From positions 558,001 through 622,000 of the forward strand of contig NZ_QGHA01000001.1 in NCBI RefSeq assembly GCF_003148845.1: 64,000 bases of DNA. Reading direction: 5' to 3'. The DNA comes from Mucilaginibacter oryzae. GTDB lineage: Bacteria; Bacteroidota; Bacteroidia; Sphingobacteriales; Sphingobacteriaceae. Below are positions 39,207 to 48,179 of this stretch, piece after piece. Every line of letters begins with the position of its first letter. Within the stretch, counting starts at the first letter, position 1. The notes below the pieces were generated by a model. It had not been told where the DNA came from. It searched no databases and saw nothing but the letters and a program-made list of their open reading frames with translations. The position numbers and the translations under genes were made by a program.

Positions 39207-40814
39207 TTACTCCTGAACGTTTGTTTTGCTTTTAATTGGTTGTGTTGAGGTTCTGGTTATCTGCGCCTGCTCGCGCCTCGCCTGTTCCTGGTTACGACGG
39301 GCCTGCTCCTGGTCGCGGGCGGCTTGCTCCTGGTCTAATTTAGCCTGCGCCTGATCTCGCCGGGCTTGTTCCTGGTCGCGTTTGGCCTGTTCCTGATCTA
39401 ACTTAGCCTGTTCCTGGTATCGTTTAGCCGCTACCTGATCGGCCCGGGCGCGTAGCTGATCACGCCTTGCCTGTTCCTGTTCACGGCTCAACAACGCTCT
39501 ATCTGCCTTTGCCCGCCGCCTTTCTTCACCAGCGGTGCGTTGTCTCCTGGCTAAACCGTTATCCTTCACCTGTCTGGGAGCCACAACAGTCCGCTCAGAT
39601 GCCGTCGTTAAACCCTCCCGCAACCGCACCGGTTTTTCCATAGCTATGGTATGTTTTGCTCCCGGGTGTTTGGGATTATCTGCCTTTTTTATAACAAACG
39701 TGGCTTGCATATCTGCTACCCTTGCGGTATGTTGTTGCGAGTACGCATGGTTTTTATAGCTTTCGCTAATTTTTCCTGCCCGGACAATTGCAGCGGTTGC
39801 TATAATGGCCGAAAAGATCATCAGGCCGCTTACCAGGAATGCTTTCTCGCCGGTAGTTATTACTTTACTGTTATGCCCCAATATCCGGCTTACCCTTAGC
39901 AGCAATTGGTTCTTTTTACCGGGGAACGCTACCGCATAGTTATCACCATAAAGCGAATGTTCCTTAAAACTGATGAGCGCCTGTATAAACTCCCGTTTAT
40001 CCTGTATTTGCGCTATAGCAATATCGTCGCAGCAATTTTCTCGTTCGTCGCGCAGCAAGGCCGAAATCCATAGCAGGCCCGGATTAAAGAAAAACACCGT
40101 TTCGGCAAGGGATTGCAACATATTAACCACGTAATCGTGCCTGCGGATGTGGGCCAATTCATGTAATAGTACGGCTTCTACCTGCCCGGGCGGCAAACCG
40201 GCCAGCAGGCCCGCCGGGATCAGGACCAGCGGTTTCAGGTGCCCGATAACCATTGGCATTTTTACATAGCCCGATTCAAGCAATCTTACCCTTCGGTTCA
40301 ATTGCAGTTTAAGACAAAGCTGTTCAACCCTTCTTTTCCAATAATCCGAGGGTTCAGAAACCTGTCTGTGCCTGGCTACCCTGATAAAAATAAGCCCGCG
40401 CATCATTTTAACCCATCTAAACAGAAAAAACACAAACCATAACAGCACAACCATAGGTGCATTAGCTGTAAAATAATTAATGCAGGAATCGGCAAAAAGC
40501 CTTACGCCAACACCATTGAGGTTTAAAAAAGCTGATGCCATACCACCAATCGCCTTGCTGGGTTGCACCATGTTTTGTTGCGGATGTTTATCCAGTTCCC
40601 AGAAGAAGGTGAACAGACAGGCACCCACAAAAAATAAAAACTGCGCAAGGATCAGATTGTATCTCAGCATTGAACCGGCCCTTTTGGTAAACAGCATGAT
40701 CAGCGCGCTCATAATAGCCAGCAATAACCCCTGCCATAGCGAATGGATCAGCATCCAGCTAAAAGCTTGTATCAGGTTGGGGCTAACGTTGTTGGCGTTA
40801 AGGAGCAGGTACAT
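39207..40814 (-). CDS. M56 (BlaR1-type) membrane metalloprotease with heptad-repeat tail
   Basis: 535 residues. N-terminal membrane helices (about 15-140), the cytosolic zinc protease HELAH (218-222) with the downstream DDIA region, another helix (about 330-350), then an extracytoplasmic tail. Classical BlaR1 ends in a penicillin-binding sensor; here residues 443-519 are 11 (K/R)xDQEQA heptads and no such domain is present. The BlaI-type repressor gene ends 16 bases upstream, so signal-activated cleavage of that repressor is the expected action. The signal is unknown; the shared repeat points to the secreted neighbour as sensor or partner. Confidence 0.88.
   Translation of the reverse strand: MYLLLNANNVSPNLIQAFSWMLIHSLWQGLLLAIMSALIMLFTKRAGSMLRYNLILAQFLFFVGACLFTFFWELDKHPQQNMVQPSKAIGGMASAFLNLNGVGVRLFADSCINYFTANAPMVVLLWFVFFLFRWVKMMRGLIFIRVARHRQVSEPSDYWKRRVEQLCLKLQLNRRVRLLESGYVKMPMVIGHLKPLVLIPAGLLAGLPPGQVEAVLLHELAHIRRHDYVVNMLQSLAETVFFFNPGLLWISALLRDERENCCDDIAIAQIQDKREFIQALISFKEHSLYGDNYAVAFPGKKNQLLLRVSRILGHNSKVITTGEKAFLVSGLMIFSAIIATAAIVRAGKISESYKNHAYSQQHTARVADMQATFVIKKADNPKHPGAKHTIAMEKPVRLREGLTTASERTVVAPRQVKDNGLARRQRTAGEERRRAKADRALLSREQEQARRDQLRARADQVAAKRYQEQAKLDQEQAKRDQEQARRDQAQAKLDQEQAARDQEQARRNQEQARREQAQITRTSTQPIKSKTNVQE
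39258..39488. repeat. 21-bp coding minisatellite, array 2
   Basis: Eleven 21-bp units encode the DQEQA heptads at the end of the M56 protease. They are near identical in protein consensus to array 1, about 500 bases away in the same orientation. Confidence 0.85.
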
Positions 40815-40830
40815 ACGGTTCGCGCTTTAC

Positions 40831-41232
40831 TTATTTATCATCCAGTTTATTGAGCAGCTCTTTTATTTTTTTGAGTTCATCGGCCGATGTTTTATCATTA
40901 CCCAGCAAAGCCACTATCAAATCGCTCGGCGAACCGTTATACATCGAATCAACAAAACGACCAAGCAGGTTACCCTTTACTTTGCTTTCTTCAACCGCCG
41001 CGCTATAGATGTGCTTCATATTGGTTTCGTCGCGTTCAAGCATCCCTTTCTCTTTCATCACCTGCATCAGCTTCAATGTACTGGTATAAATTACCGCCTC
41101 TTTTTTTTCATTAAGCTTATCATGCACAAATCTCACCGTTGACGGGCCATACTGCCATAAAACCTCCAGCACATCCATTTCGGTTTTGGTGGGCGTTAAA
41201 TCGGCATTATTATCCTTTTTAAACAAACTCAT
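40831..41232 (-). CDS. BlaI/MecI-family transcriptional repressor
   Basis: 133 residues: a winged helix domain (about 12-85, TPTKTEMDVLEVLWQYGP, with the recognition helix around STLKLMQVMKEKGML) and a C-terminal dimerisation helix. It should repress its own operon until cleaved by the M56 protease encoded 16 bases downstream. Its start codon lies 4 bases after a TATCTTTG element with a TTG 20 bases further up, the best promoter match in the window. No beta-lactamase gene is nearby, so the regulon is elsewhere or is the operon itself. Confidence 0.92.
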   Translation of the reverse strand: MSLFKKDNNADLTPTKTEMDVLEVLWQYGPSTVRFVHDKLNEKKEAVIYTSTLKLMQVMKEKGMLERDETNMKHIYSAAVEESKVKGNLLGRFVDSMYNGSPSDLIVALLGNDKTSADELKKIKELLNKLDDK

Positions 41233-41236
41233 GAAT

Positions 41237-41267
41237 CAAAGATATGTATTAAAAACGTACGTTGCAA
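41237..41267 (-). promoter_or_regulatory. Promoter of the BlaI-M56 operon, TTG-N20-TATCTTTG
   Basis: On the minus strand TTG (41267-41265), a 20-base spacer and TATCTTTG (41244-41237) match the Bacteroidota promoter consensus in both halves. The ATG follows after ATTC, implying a leaderless or nearly leaderless transcript. Confidence 0.7.
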
Positions 41268-41444
41268 TAGGAATGGTATTTTTTGAGGTACTATCACGTA
41301 TAAAAATAAATAAACAACTAATAATCAAATATTTATTTTAAAAACTTAAATAAATATTCATTTATACCACTATGTAAACACACTTTTTATCACCCGATCC
41401 GCGCAATCATTAAAAAGGATAAAGAAAAATCAAAGCAAAAAAAT

Positions 41445-41472
41445 CCCCACTTCACCGATCCGTAAAGTGGGG
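41445..41472 (-). terminator. Terminator for the PAP2 gene
   Basis: CCCCACTT (41445-41452) with AAGTGGGG (41465-41472), followed on the minus strand by ATTTTTTTGC; 39 bases past the PAP2 stop. Confidence 0.75.
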
Positions 41473-41510
41473 AGCACAAGCCGAGCAGCAACTGAATAAG
41501 TACCGCCCGA

Positions 41511-42344
41511 TTAAAAACTTTTGGCGAAGGTTAACCCAAACCTTCCCTGCTGGTAAGTTGGTAACAGTAACGAATTATTATTACTTTTTTCGTTACCGCC
41601 ACGAAACAGGCTGTTACGGATTAGCGGATACAGGTAGTAAGCTGCCTTGGTAGACAGGATACCGAAACCGGCGCCCGCAATGATATCACTAAACCAATGC
41701 TTATTGTTATAAACCCGCAAAATAGCGGTAGTGGTTGCAAAGGCGTACCCGACACCGCCATATACGGGCGAACGCTCACCGTATTCCTGGGCCATAAACT
41801 CGGCGGATACGAAAGCGTTACCGGTATGACCTGAAGGAAACGACATATTATCTGAGCCATCCGGCCGTGTACGGTGCGTAATCCGTTTTAATCCGAATGT
41901 AGTACCGGCAAATATCGCTTCAGATAAGGCCAATAAAAGCGTACGGTCAATAAACGTATTTTTACCATGAACACCTACCGCGTTCAAGCCATAAACCGAT
42001 ATGATTGGCGCATATTGAAGGTAATTATCAACACTGGTATGAAAGCCGGGATGATCTTTATTCATATCGTCTCTCACATCATAATCAATATTGCGGATAA
42101 ATTTCACCTTTAAGGATAGCAAACCATAGGTTACGAAAGCCGCGGGCGGTATGTACGAAGGGAACTTACTTTGAAGGTGTTTAACCGTATCGGGCAATGT
42201 AAGGATATTACGGGCAGAATCTTTTTGTAAAGAATCTGTTTTGACAGCGCCCCTTTGTAAGGTGTCTTTAACCTGGGCATAAGATGGCAGTGAAAGCGCT
42301 ACCGCCAGGAGCATCGAAATAAAATAAAAACTGATTTTTTGCAA
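41511..42344 (-). CDS. PAP2-family membrane-associated phosphatase
   Basis: Type-2 phosphatidic acid phosphatase: KRITHRTRPDG (KX6RP block), SFPSGHTGNAF (PSGH) and RVYNNKHWFSDIIAG (SRX5HX3D block) are all present, so the vanadium-haloperoxidase-like active site is intact. It acts on lipid phosphates at the periplasmic face. The ATG at 42422 would add 26 unusual residues; the TTG at 42344 follows an AAGGGGGA ribosome-binding-like sequence and gives a clean signal peptide ending SYAQ, so it was chosen, with moderate certainty. The stretch 42423-42687 holds only the GH39 promoter. Confidence 0.85.
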   Translation of the reverse strand: MQKISFYFISMLLAVALSLPSYAQVKDTLQRGAVKTDSLQKDSARNILTLPDTVKHLQSKFPSYIPPAAFVTYGLLSLKVKFIRNIDYDVRDDMNKDHPGFHTSVDNYLQYAPIISVYGLNAVGVHGKNTFIDRTLLLALSEAIFAGTTFGLKRITHRTRPDGSDNMSFPSGHTGNAFVSAEFMAQEYGERSPVYGGVGYAFATTTAILRVYNNKHWFSDIIAGAGFGILSTKAAYYLYPLIRNSLFRGGNEKSNNNSLLLPTYQQGRFGLTFAKSF

Positions 42345-42646
42345 AGGATCCCCCTTATTAACCGCTGAGACAAACACAAGTATACTGATTAATTCTGTAG
42401 AATTTCTGAAGCGGGTAAACAATAAATTAATGCCATATTAACGTAAACAACACATCAAGTGTTACATTAATTTACTCACAATTTGGTTTGATGTGGTTTT
42501 ATGAATCCGCTTTTTAAGAAGTTATCAGCATTTGTTTGCATTCATTTTTACAAATCCGCCAGATTCAAGCTCGCCCAAAAGCCAATCAAGGCAGGCAAAA
42601 CACCAATGTGATTTTTAATTGTATTTTTAACACTAAATAAAAAAAC

Positions 42647-42654
42647 TATATTTG
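42647..42654 (+). promoter_or_regulatory. -7 element of the GH39 gene (TATATTTG)
   Basis: Perfect TAnnTTTG, 33 bases before the ATG at 42688. No well-placed TTG. Confidence 0.5.
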
Positions 42655-42687
42655 GTCTCCTTGATTTAATCAACCCAAACAACCTAA

Positions 42688-44367
42688 ATGAAAATCTTCA
42701 AACCAATTATTTGCATTCTGCTGTTTATCAGCGCGCAAACTTTTGCCCAGCAAACGGCAACCATCAACGTTAACCTGAATGATAAAATTGGCGACATGTA
42801 CCCGTTTTGGGCGTGGTTTGGCCACGATGAGCCCAACTATACCTACATGAAGGATGGCCGCAAACTGCTTGGCGAACTGGCGGCCTTAAGCCCTGTGCCG
42901 GTGCGTATGCGGGTACATAACCTGCTTACCAGCGGAGACGGAACAGCGGCGCTTAAATGGGGATCTACCAATGCCTATACAGAAGATGCTGACGGAAAGC
43001 CGGTTTATAACTGGCGCCTGGTGGATAGTATTTTTGATACGTATATTAAACTTGGCATAAAACCTTATGCGCAGATAGGTTTTATGCCCGAGGCTTTGTC
43101 TACACACCCCTCCCCTTACCGCCATTATTGGAAACCCGGCGATAGTTATGACGATGTATTTACCGGCTGGGCTTATCCTCCTAAAGACTATGATAAGTGG
43201 GAAGAGCTTGTTTACCAGTGGGTAAAACACTGTGTGCAGCGCTATGGCCGTAAGGAGGTTGAAAGCTGGTACTGGGAAGTATGGAACGAACCCAACATAG
43301 GTTATTGGAAGGGTACCATGAAGGAGTTTTTTAAGCTTTATGATTATGCAGCCCACGGGGTGAAACGCGCCTTACCAACGGCACATGTAGGCGGCCCCGA
43401 AGTTGCAGGCGGCTCAAGCCAGGGCGGTATGAAATTTTTAAACGCCTTTATAAAACATTGTATTGCAGATACTAATTATGCCACGGGCAAAATCGGCTCG
43501 CCGGTTGATGTGATCTCCTTTCATGCCAAAGGGCAGCCGGCGCTGGTTAACGGGCATGTGCGGATGAATATGGCCCCGCAAATCCGCGATATCAGGGAAG
43601 GTTTTAAAATAGTAGCCTCATACCCCGAAACCAGGAACACCCCGATAGTAATAGGCGAATCTGATCCGGAAGGCTGCGCGGCGTGTGGCATGGCAACCAA
43701 TCCATCCAACGCGTACCGTAACGGCACCATGTACTCCAGCTACACGGCGGCTTCGATAGCCCGCGAATACCAACTGGCCGATTCATTAGGCGTAAATTTT
43801 ATGGGATCGGTATCATGGTCGTTCGAATTTGAAAACCAGCCCTGGTTTTACGGTTTCCGCGATCTGGCTACCAACGGCATAGATAAACCGGTATTAAACG
43901 TTTTCAGGATGCTGGGCATGATGAAAGGAAAACGCCTTAAAGTAAGCGGCAACAACATGTACACGCTCAAGGCCGTAGCCGATTCAAGTATCCGCGGTAA
44001 AAATACGGATATAGGGGCCTTAGCCGCTGCCGGTAAAAAAGAAGTTACACTGCTTTTATGGAACTACCATGATGATGACCTTCGGGATACAGCCCGTACC
44101 GTAAAAATCAGGGTAGATCACTTACCGCCTACTCCTGTAAAATTAACCCAATACCGTATTGATAATGAGTGTAGCAATGCTTATGAGGTATGGAAAAAAA
44201 TGGGTTCACCCCAACAACCAACCACCGCGCAGATAAAACAGCTTGAAACCGCAGGGCAATTGCAAAAATACGGCAAGCCTGCAACCTTCAGCACAAAATC
44301 TGGCGTGGGCGCCGCCACCGTATTATTGCCACGGCAGGGCGTAGCGCTTTTAAAATTTAGCTGGTAA
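42688..44367 (+). CDS. GH39-like retaining glycosidase (beta-xylosidase type)
   Basis: 559 residues with a signal peptide ending TFAQ. The barrel carries the acid/base E201 (EVWNEPN) and the probable nucleophile E324 (VIGESDPEG), the GH39 pattern, followed by a C-terminal beta domain (about 410-555). Members include xylan beta-1,4-xylosidases and alpha-L-iduronidases; the xylosidase side fits a plant-matter degrader, but the substrate is not determined by sequence. It is monocistronic, with its own promoter and terminator, and not in a SusCD locus. Confidence 0.83.
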   Translation: MKIFKPIICILLFISAQTFAQQTATINVNLNDKIGDMYPFWAWFGHDEPNYTYMKDGRKLLGELAALSPVPVRMRVHNLLTSGDGTAALKWGSTNAYTEDADGKPVYNWRLVDSIFDTYIKLGIKPYAQIGFMPEALSTHPSPYRHYWKPGDSYDDVFTGWAYPPKDYDKWEELVYQWVKHCVQRYGRKEVESWYWEVWNEPNIGYWKGTMKEFFKLYDYAAHGVKRALPTAHVGGPEVAGGSSQGGMKFLNAFIKHCIADTNYATGKIGSPVDVISFHAKGQPALVNGHVRMNMAPQIRDIREGFKIVASYPETRNTPIVIGESDPEGCAACGMATNPSNAYRNGTMYSSYTAASIAREYQLADSLGVNFMGSVSWSFEFENQPWFYGFRDLATNGIDKPVLNVFRMLGMMKGKRLKVSGNNMYTLKAVADSSIRGKNTDIGALAAAGKKEVTLLLWNYHDDDLRDTARTVKIRVDHLPPTPVKLTQYRIDNECSNAYEVWKKMGSPQQPTTAQIKQLETAGQLQKYGKPATFSTKSGVGAATVLLPRQGVALLKFSW

Positions 44368-44412
44368 AACATGGCCGGTAATGGTATCAGCAATTACCTT
44401 TTATGCCGATGG

Positions 44413-44450
44413 ATAGCCCTCTCCTAAAAATAAGGGAAGGGCTATTTATT
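44413..44450 (+). terminator. Terminator after the GH39 gene
   Basis: ATAGCCCT (44413-44420) with AGGGCTAT (44438-44445), extended by TCC/GGG after one mismatch, then TTATT. Confidence 0.7.
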
Positions 44451-44494
44451 AAGAACAAGCCAATTTAGAGAAGCGGCTCAGGCGGAGTTTACAA

Positions 44495-45031
44495 TTATAA
44501 ACCAAACCCGTAAGCCAGTCGTAGGCCAACCAAGCCAAAATGATCCTGCCCTGCTCCCGAGAAATTTTCGTATCGTACACTTACATCCCAGGTTTTATTG
44601 GCGTAGCCTAAGCCCGGAGAAAGATCAAGCCTGTGCGGGCCCCAGCCTTTTTCCAGTTTTTCGTAGGCAATACCCGCTTCGCCTGCAACATAAATATCAG
44701 GAACAAAAAACTCCTTAAAGCCGAATTTAATAGGGATCTCGCCGTAGCTGCCATACCGCTTACCTGTTGCCGGATTTTTTTTTGGAAAAAAGTGATAGCC
44801 ACCCATGGTATAAGTAAGCGCAAAACTATCGCTGATACCGTATTGTAAACGTGCCGTACCGCCCAGTGTAAATGTACTGCCCAGCCTTGCCGAACCGGTA
44901 GGCACCCCGGTTTCGATGCCTAAACCCAGGCGAAAAGCGTTTGCAGGTGTGGTTTGCGCTTTAGCCGTATTGGTAAAAAACAGAGCGCCGGTTACAAGTG
45001 CTGCCGCCGTTAACTTTGATAGTAGTTTCAT
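44495..45031 (-). CDS. Small outer-membrane beta-barrel protein
   Basis: 178 residues with a signal peptide (ALFFTNTAKAQ). The rest alternates hydrophobic and polar residues with aromatic girdles (about eight strands) and ends in a strand terminating LAYGFGL, typical of the BAM-recognised final strand. It is close to OmpA-type or OmpW-type barrels of about the same length. There is no periplasmic domain. No partner gene was found. Confidence 0.75.
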   Translation of the reverse strand: MKLLSKLTAAALVTGALFFTNTAKAQTTPANAFRLGLGIETGVPTGSARLGSTFTLGGTARLQYGISDSFALTYTMGGYHFFPKKNPATGKRYGSYGEIPIKFGFKEFFVPDIYVAGEAGIAYEKLEKGWGPHRLDLSPGLGYANKTWDVSVRYENFSGAGQDHFGLVGLRLAYGFGL

Positions 45032-45144
45032 GTTGTGATTTTTTTGTGTTCGTAATGATTACTACTATTTTATCCCGTGAGTTGCCTTGGTTATTAGTTT
45101 TTTAACAAAACAAATTTTTATTTTAGCTTTTTGTTCAACGCGCA

Positions 45145-45942
45145 ATGAAAATCGCAATCGCTTCTCCTCCCTTCCCACAATCCATCAACGACGCATTAAA
45201 CCAGGCCGAAAAACTGATACAGGAGGCGGCGGAGCAGCAAGCCGGAATTATCTGCTTCCCTGAATCATATATTCCCGGTTACCCGGGTATGATAGCGGAA
45301 CCGGAAGCAAAATCGCCCGCGATATTACAGCAAGCCCTGGACAAGGTTTGCACAATAGCCTCCGCGAATAATATAGCGGTGATTATGCCGATGGACTGGT
45401 ACGGCGATGAAGGCTTGTTAAACATAGCCCATGTGGTATCCAATAAAGGTGAAGTTTTGGGTTACCAAACCAAAAACCAGTTAGACCCAACCGAAGACAA
45501 CATCTGGGTGCCAGGCACCCGACGACAAATTTTTGAGGTAAACGGATTAAGATTTGGGATCACTATTTGCCATGAAGGTTTCCGCTATCCCGAATCGGTG
45601 CGATGGGCTGCCCGCAACGGCGCGCAGATCGTTTTTCACCCGCATTTCTCGGGCAGCAATACCCATGGTGAATTATTGAAAGAATGGGGAAGCATGAATA
45701 ACCCCTATTACGAAAAAGCGATGATGATGCGGGCGTTGGAGAACACGATATACTTTGCCAGTTCAAATTATGGTTCTTTATACCCTGAATCGGCCAGTTC
45801 AATTATCGCGCCCGACGGCAAATGCCTGGCCTGGCAAAAATACGGCACAACCGGGGTAATTGTGGCCGACATCGATTTAGAAAGAGCGACAGGCTTACTG
45901 GCAAAACGGTTTAAGCCACAGCTTTACAATTACGGCCAATAA
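45145..45942 (+). CDS. Carbon-nitrogen hydrolase (nitrilase superfamily)
   Basis: 265 residues forming a single CN-hydrolase domain with the full Glu-Lys-Cys triad: E40 (CFPESYIPG), K110 (GYQTKNQLDP) and C142 (TICHEGFRYPE). It hydrolyses an amide or nitrile. The E of HEGFRYPE fits amidase branches (N-carbamoylputrescine or omega-amidase-like) better than true nitrilases, but the substrate is open. It lacks a signal peptide, so it is cytoplasmic. It converges on the stressosome operon. Confidence 0.88.
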   Translation: MKIAIASPPFPQSINDALNQAEKLIQEAAEQQAGIICFPESYIPGYPGMIAEPEAKSPAILQQALDKVCTIASANNIAVIMPMDWYGDEGLLNIAHVVSNKGEVLGYQTKNQLDPTEDNIWVPGTRRQIFEVNGLRFGITICHEGFRYPESVRWAARNGAQIVFHPHFSGSNTHGELLKEWGSMNNPYYEKAMMMRALENTIYFASSNYGSLYPESASSIIAPDGKCLAWQKYGTTGVIVADIDLERATGLLAKRFKPQLYNYGQ

Positions 45943-45971
45943 AGCAGGGCATCAAGCTGGGCTAATCAGAA

Positions 45972-47162
45972 TCAGGAGTAAACAGGTAAAGAAAATGAAA
46001 ATACAGAACCTTTACCTACTTCACTACTCACATCGATTTTACCGTTGTGATCAGCCATTATGCGCGAGGCAATATATAAACCCATACCCAGGCCATTATA
46101 TTTTTTGGTAACCTGCTCACTGCGATAAAATTTGGTAAAAATATGTTCAAGCGTTTCAGCAGACATGCCTATACCCTCGTCTTCCACACTAACTATCAAA
46201 AAGTTATCAGTTAAACTGCTGCTTACGATAATGGTACTACCAGCCTCCGAATATTTAACGGCGTTTACAACAATGTTTGTGAGCACCTGCTCAATACGCA
46301 GCTCATCGATATTGATCAAAGTATCGGCACCAAGCTTTACCTGCAGCGTATGCGTGGGTATAAGCACTTTAATATTTTCGAGCCAGGCTGTAATCGATTC
46401 ATTGGCGCCAACAGGTTTAAAGTTATAGTTGATATTGCCGTGCTCAATTTTTGAAATATCAAGCAGCTGCTGGATGAGGGTTACCAGCTTGGCAGATTGC
46501 TGATCGATCTTTTTTAAGCGGCCGGTAAGCTTTTCATCTGCGCCGTTATCCTGCCGAAGGGCCATTTGTGTAAAAGACCTCAATATGGTAAGGGGCGAAT
46601 TTAATTCATGGCTGGCTATAGATAAAAACTCGTTTTTTTGCCTATCCAGCGATTCGGCACTTATCAGGGCTATTTCATGCTGCTGATTGATATTCTGGAG
46701 TTGCGCGTTTTTTTGCTTGATCTCTTCATAAGCACTTATAGGCCCTTCCTTCTCCAGTTGCAACTTAATCAGTCCGGCCTTCTTTTGGTCGATTTTTGCA
46801 GATCGCGGGATCCCCAATTTAAGCAGAATGGTTAAATGGTAGTTTTCATAAACTGTAGATAATACCGGTACAAGTTTACGCGCGTAATCAAAGCCCGGGT
46901 TATTGCGTTCAAAATCAGCATCGATACGGCAATTGATATTGGCTGCCAAAAAAAAACGGCCCTCATCTGCAAAAGCCACCATTTTAGCAACGCCATCATA
47001 AGCTTTATCAATAACCTCACGGCAAACTTCAGAAACGGCTGTGGCGAAAGCGGTTTGCGTGGCTATAGTTAAACCCAGCACCTCGGCCACCCGTATTGAT
47101 TTTTTGTAAGCCAATATCAGGTCCATTTCGTTTTCGAGGGTTACAATGCCAAGTTGTGTCAT
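45972..47162 (-). CDS. RsbT-like domain fused to a sensor histidine kinase
   Basis: 396 residues. The N-terminus (about 1-135) resembles an RsbT/HATPase-like anti-sigma kinase fold (AFATAVSEVCREVIDKAYDG). A helical linker follows (about 135-175), then HisKA with the phospho-His in SIASHELNSPLTILRSF and a HATPase_c domain (NIVVNAVKYSE, DEGIGM, GLGMGLYIASRI) to the end. There is no membrane segment, so it is a cytoplasmic kinase. It is the last gene of the stressosome operon, three bases after the preceding stop. It likely receives the stressosome signal; the cognate response regulator is not in the window. Confidence 0.88.
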   Translation of the reverse strand: MTQLGIVTLENEMDLILAYKKSIRVAEVLGLTIATQTAFATAVSEVCREVIDKAYDGVAKMVAFADEGRFFLAANINCRIDADFERNNPGFDYARKLVPVLSTVYENYHLTILLKLGIPRSAKIDQKKAGLIKLQLEKEGPISAYEEIKQKNAQLQNINQQHEIALISAESLDRQKNEFLSIASHELNSPLTILRSFTQMALRQDNGADEKLTGRLKKIDQQSAKLVTLIQQLLDISKIEHGNINYNFKPVGANESITAWLENIKVLIPTHTLQVKLGADTLINIDELRIEQVLTNIVVNAVKYSEAGSTIIVSSSLTDNFLIVSVEDEGIGMSAETLEHIFTKFYRSEQVTKKYNGLGMGLYIASRIMADHNGKIDVSSEVGKGSVFSFSLPVYS

Positions 47163-47165
47163 GAT

Positions 47166-48179
47166 TTAAAATTTTGCTATCACTACAGACATATCATCGG
47201 TTTGCCTGCCGAAATCTTTATAAATAGCGGCTGCCTGGATGGAGGCGTCGGCCCGCGAAATACCCGGCAATTTGCCTGGCTCCCAACGCGACCTGATACC
47301 GTCAGAACAGAGGATCAACTGGTTAAAATCAGCAAAAGCAGCTACCTGGTCATTCATCGTATTAGGAATATTATGCCCGATAATGCCGTTATAAGCTAAA
47401 TGTGCTTTTTGAACCACGCCTCCTAAAAGCTTTGCCGATATATTACCTACACCTGCTATTTTGATCTGCCTGTTTTCTAAATCAAAAACAACAACGGTAC
47501 CCACCAGGCCGCGGGTTTTGCGAACTTCGGGATGTATATAACGGATAATTTCGATTGGAGAATGGTGCGGGCATTGCTTAAATACCTTTACCGCTTCATT
47601 TACCGCTTTATTGGCTTCCGGACCATGCCCCAGCCCGTCGGCTACCAGCAACTTAACGTACTGATTGGTTGTTTTGAAATAAAAACCATCTCCGCTTGTC
47701 ACTTCAGATGGTTTTGCCACCACAACCGCATTGACAGTCACAGCGAGTTTTTCTCTTCTTTTTTTTTCTGGTTTTACCTTATAAACGCGGCTTAAAAGAA
47801 TAGTTCCCCATCCTTTATGCGAATAAACTTCAAACTTATCAGACAAACGCTTAATACTGCCCAAACCATGCCCCATGGTATTTGAACTCGAAAAACCATC
47901 AGACATTACCCTTTGCAAATCGGCAATGCCCGGGCCGTTATCAATGCTTATCAGTTCAATATAATCTTCGTCACCCTTGTTAAAATGGCCAACCAAAATC
48001 TCTCCATCCTTTGTATATTTATGGAGGTTGGAGGTGATCTCGGCAAGGATAAGATCCAGTTCGGCGGTTGTTTTCTCATCAAAACCCGCGTTAACCGCCA
48101 TGTTATGGGCCTCTTTTTTTATAATGGCGTGATAGCTTCTGTCGGATGCCGTGAAACGTTTATGCGTAGCATCAACCAT
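47166..48179 (-). CDS. ATPase-phosphatase fusion, RsbX-like (PP2C/SpoIIE)
   Basis: 337 residues. The N-terminal part (about 1-135) is a GHKL ATPase domain (LILAEITSNLHKYTKDG, DNGPGIAD, GHGLGSIKRL), and the C-terminal part (about 145-337) is a PP2C-type phosphatase with VADGLGHG, LCSDGI and TDDMSVVI. In Bacillus the related RsbX dephosphorylates the stressosome proteins RsbR and RsbS. The added kinase-like domain would put opposing activities in one chain. It overlaps the rsbT-like gene by 8 bases. Confidence 0.87.
   Translation of the reverse strand: MVDATHKRFTASDRSYHAIIKKEAHNMAVNAGFDEKTTAELDLILAEITSNLHKYTKDGEILVGHFNKGDEDYIELISIDNGPGIADLQRVMSDGFSSSNTMGHGLGSIKRLSDKFEVYSHKGWGTILLSRVYKVKPEKKRREKLAVTVNAVVVAKPSEVTSGDGFYFKTTNQYVKLLVADGLGHGPEANKAVNEAVKVFKQCPHHSPIEIIRYIHPEVRKTRGLVGTVVVFDLENRQIKIAGVGNISAKLLGGVVQKAHLAYNGIIGHNIPNTMNDQVAAFADFNQLILCSDGIRSRWEPGKLPGISRADASIQAAAIYKDFGRQTDDMSVVIAKF

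Noticed and set aside
40480..41142. 220-codon plus-strand open frame
   Set aside because: It is antisense to the M56 and BlaI genes, which have strong family motifs; the translation has no recognisable domain.
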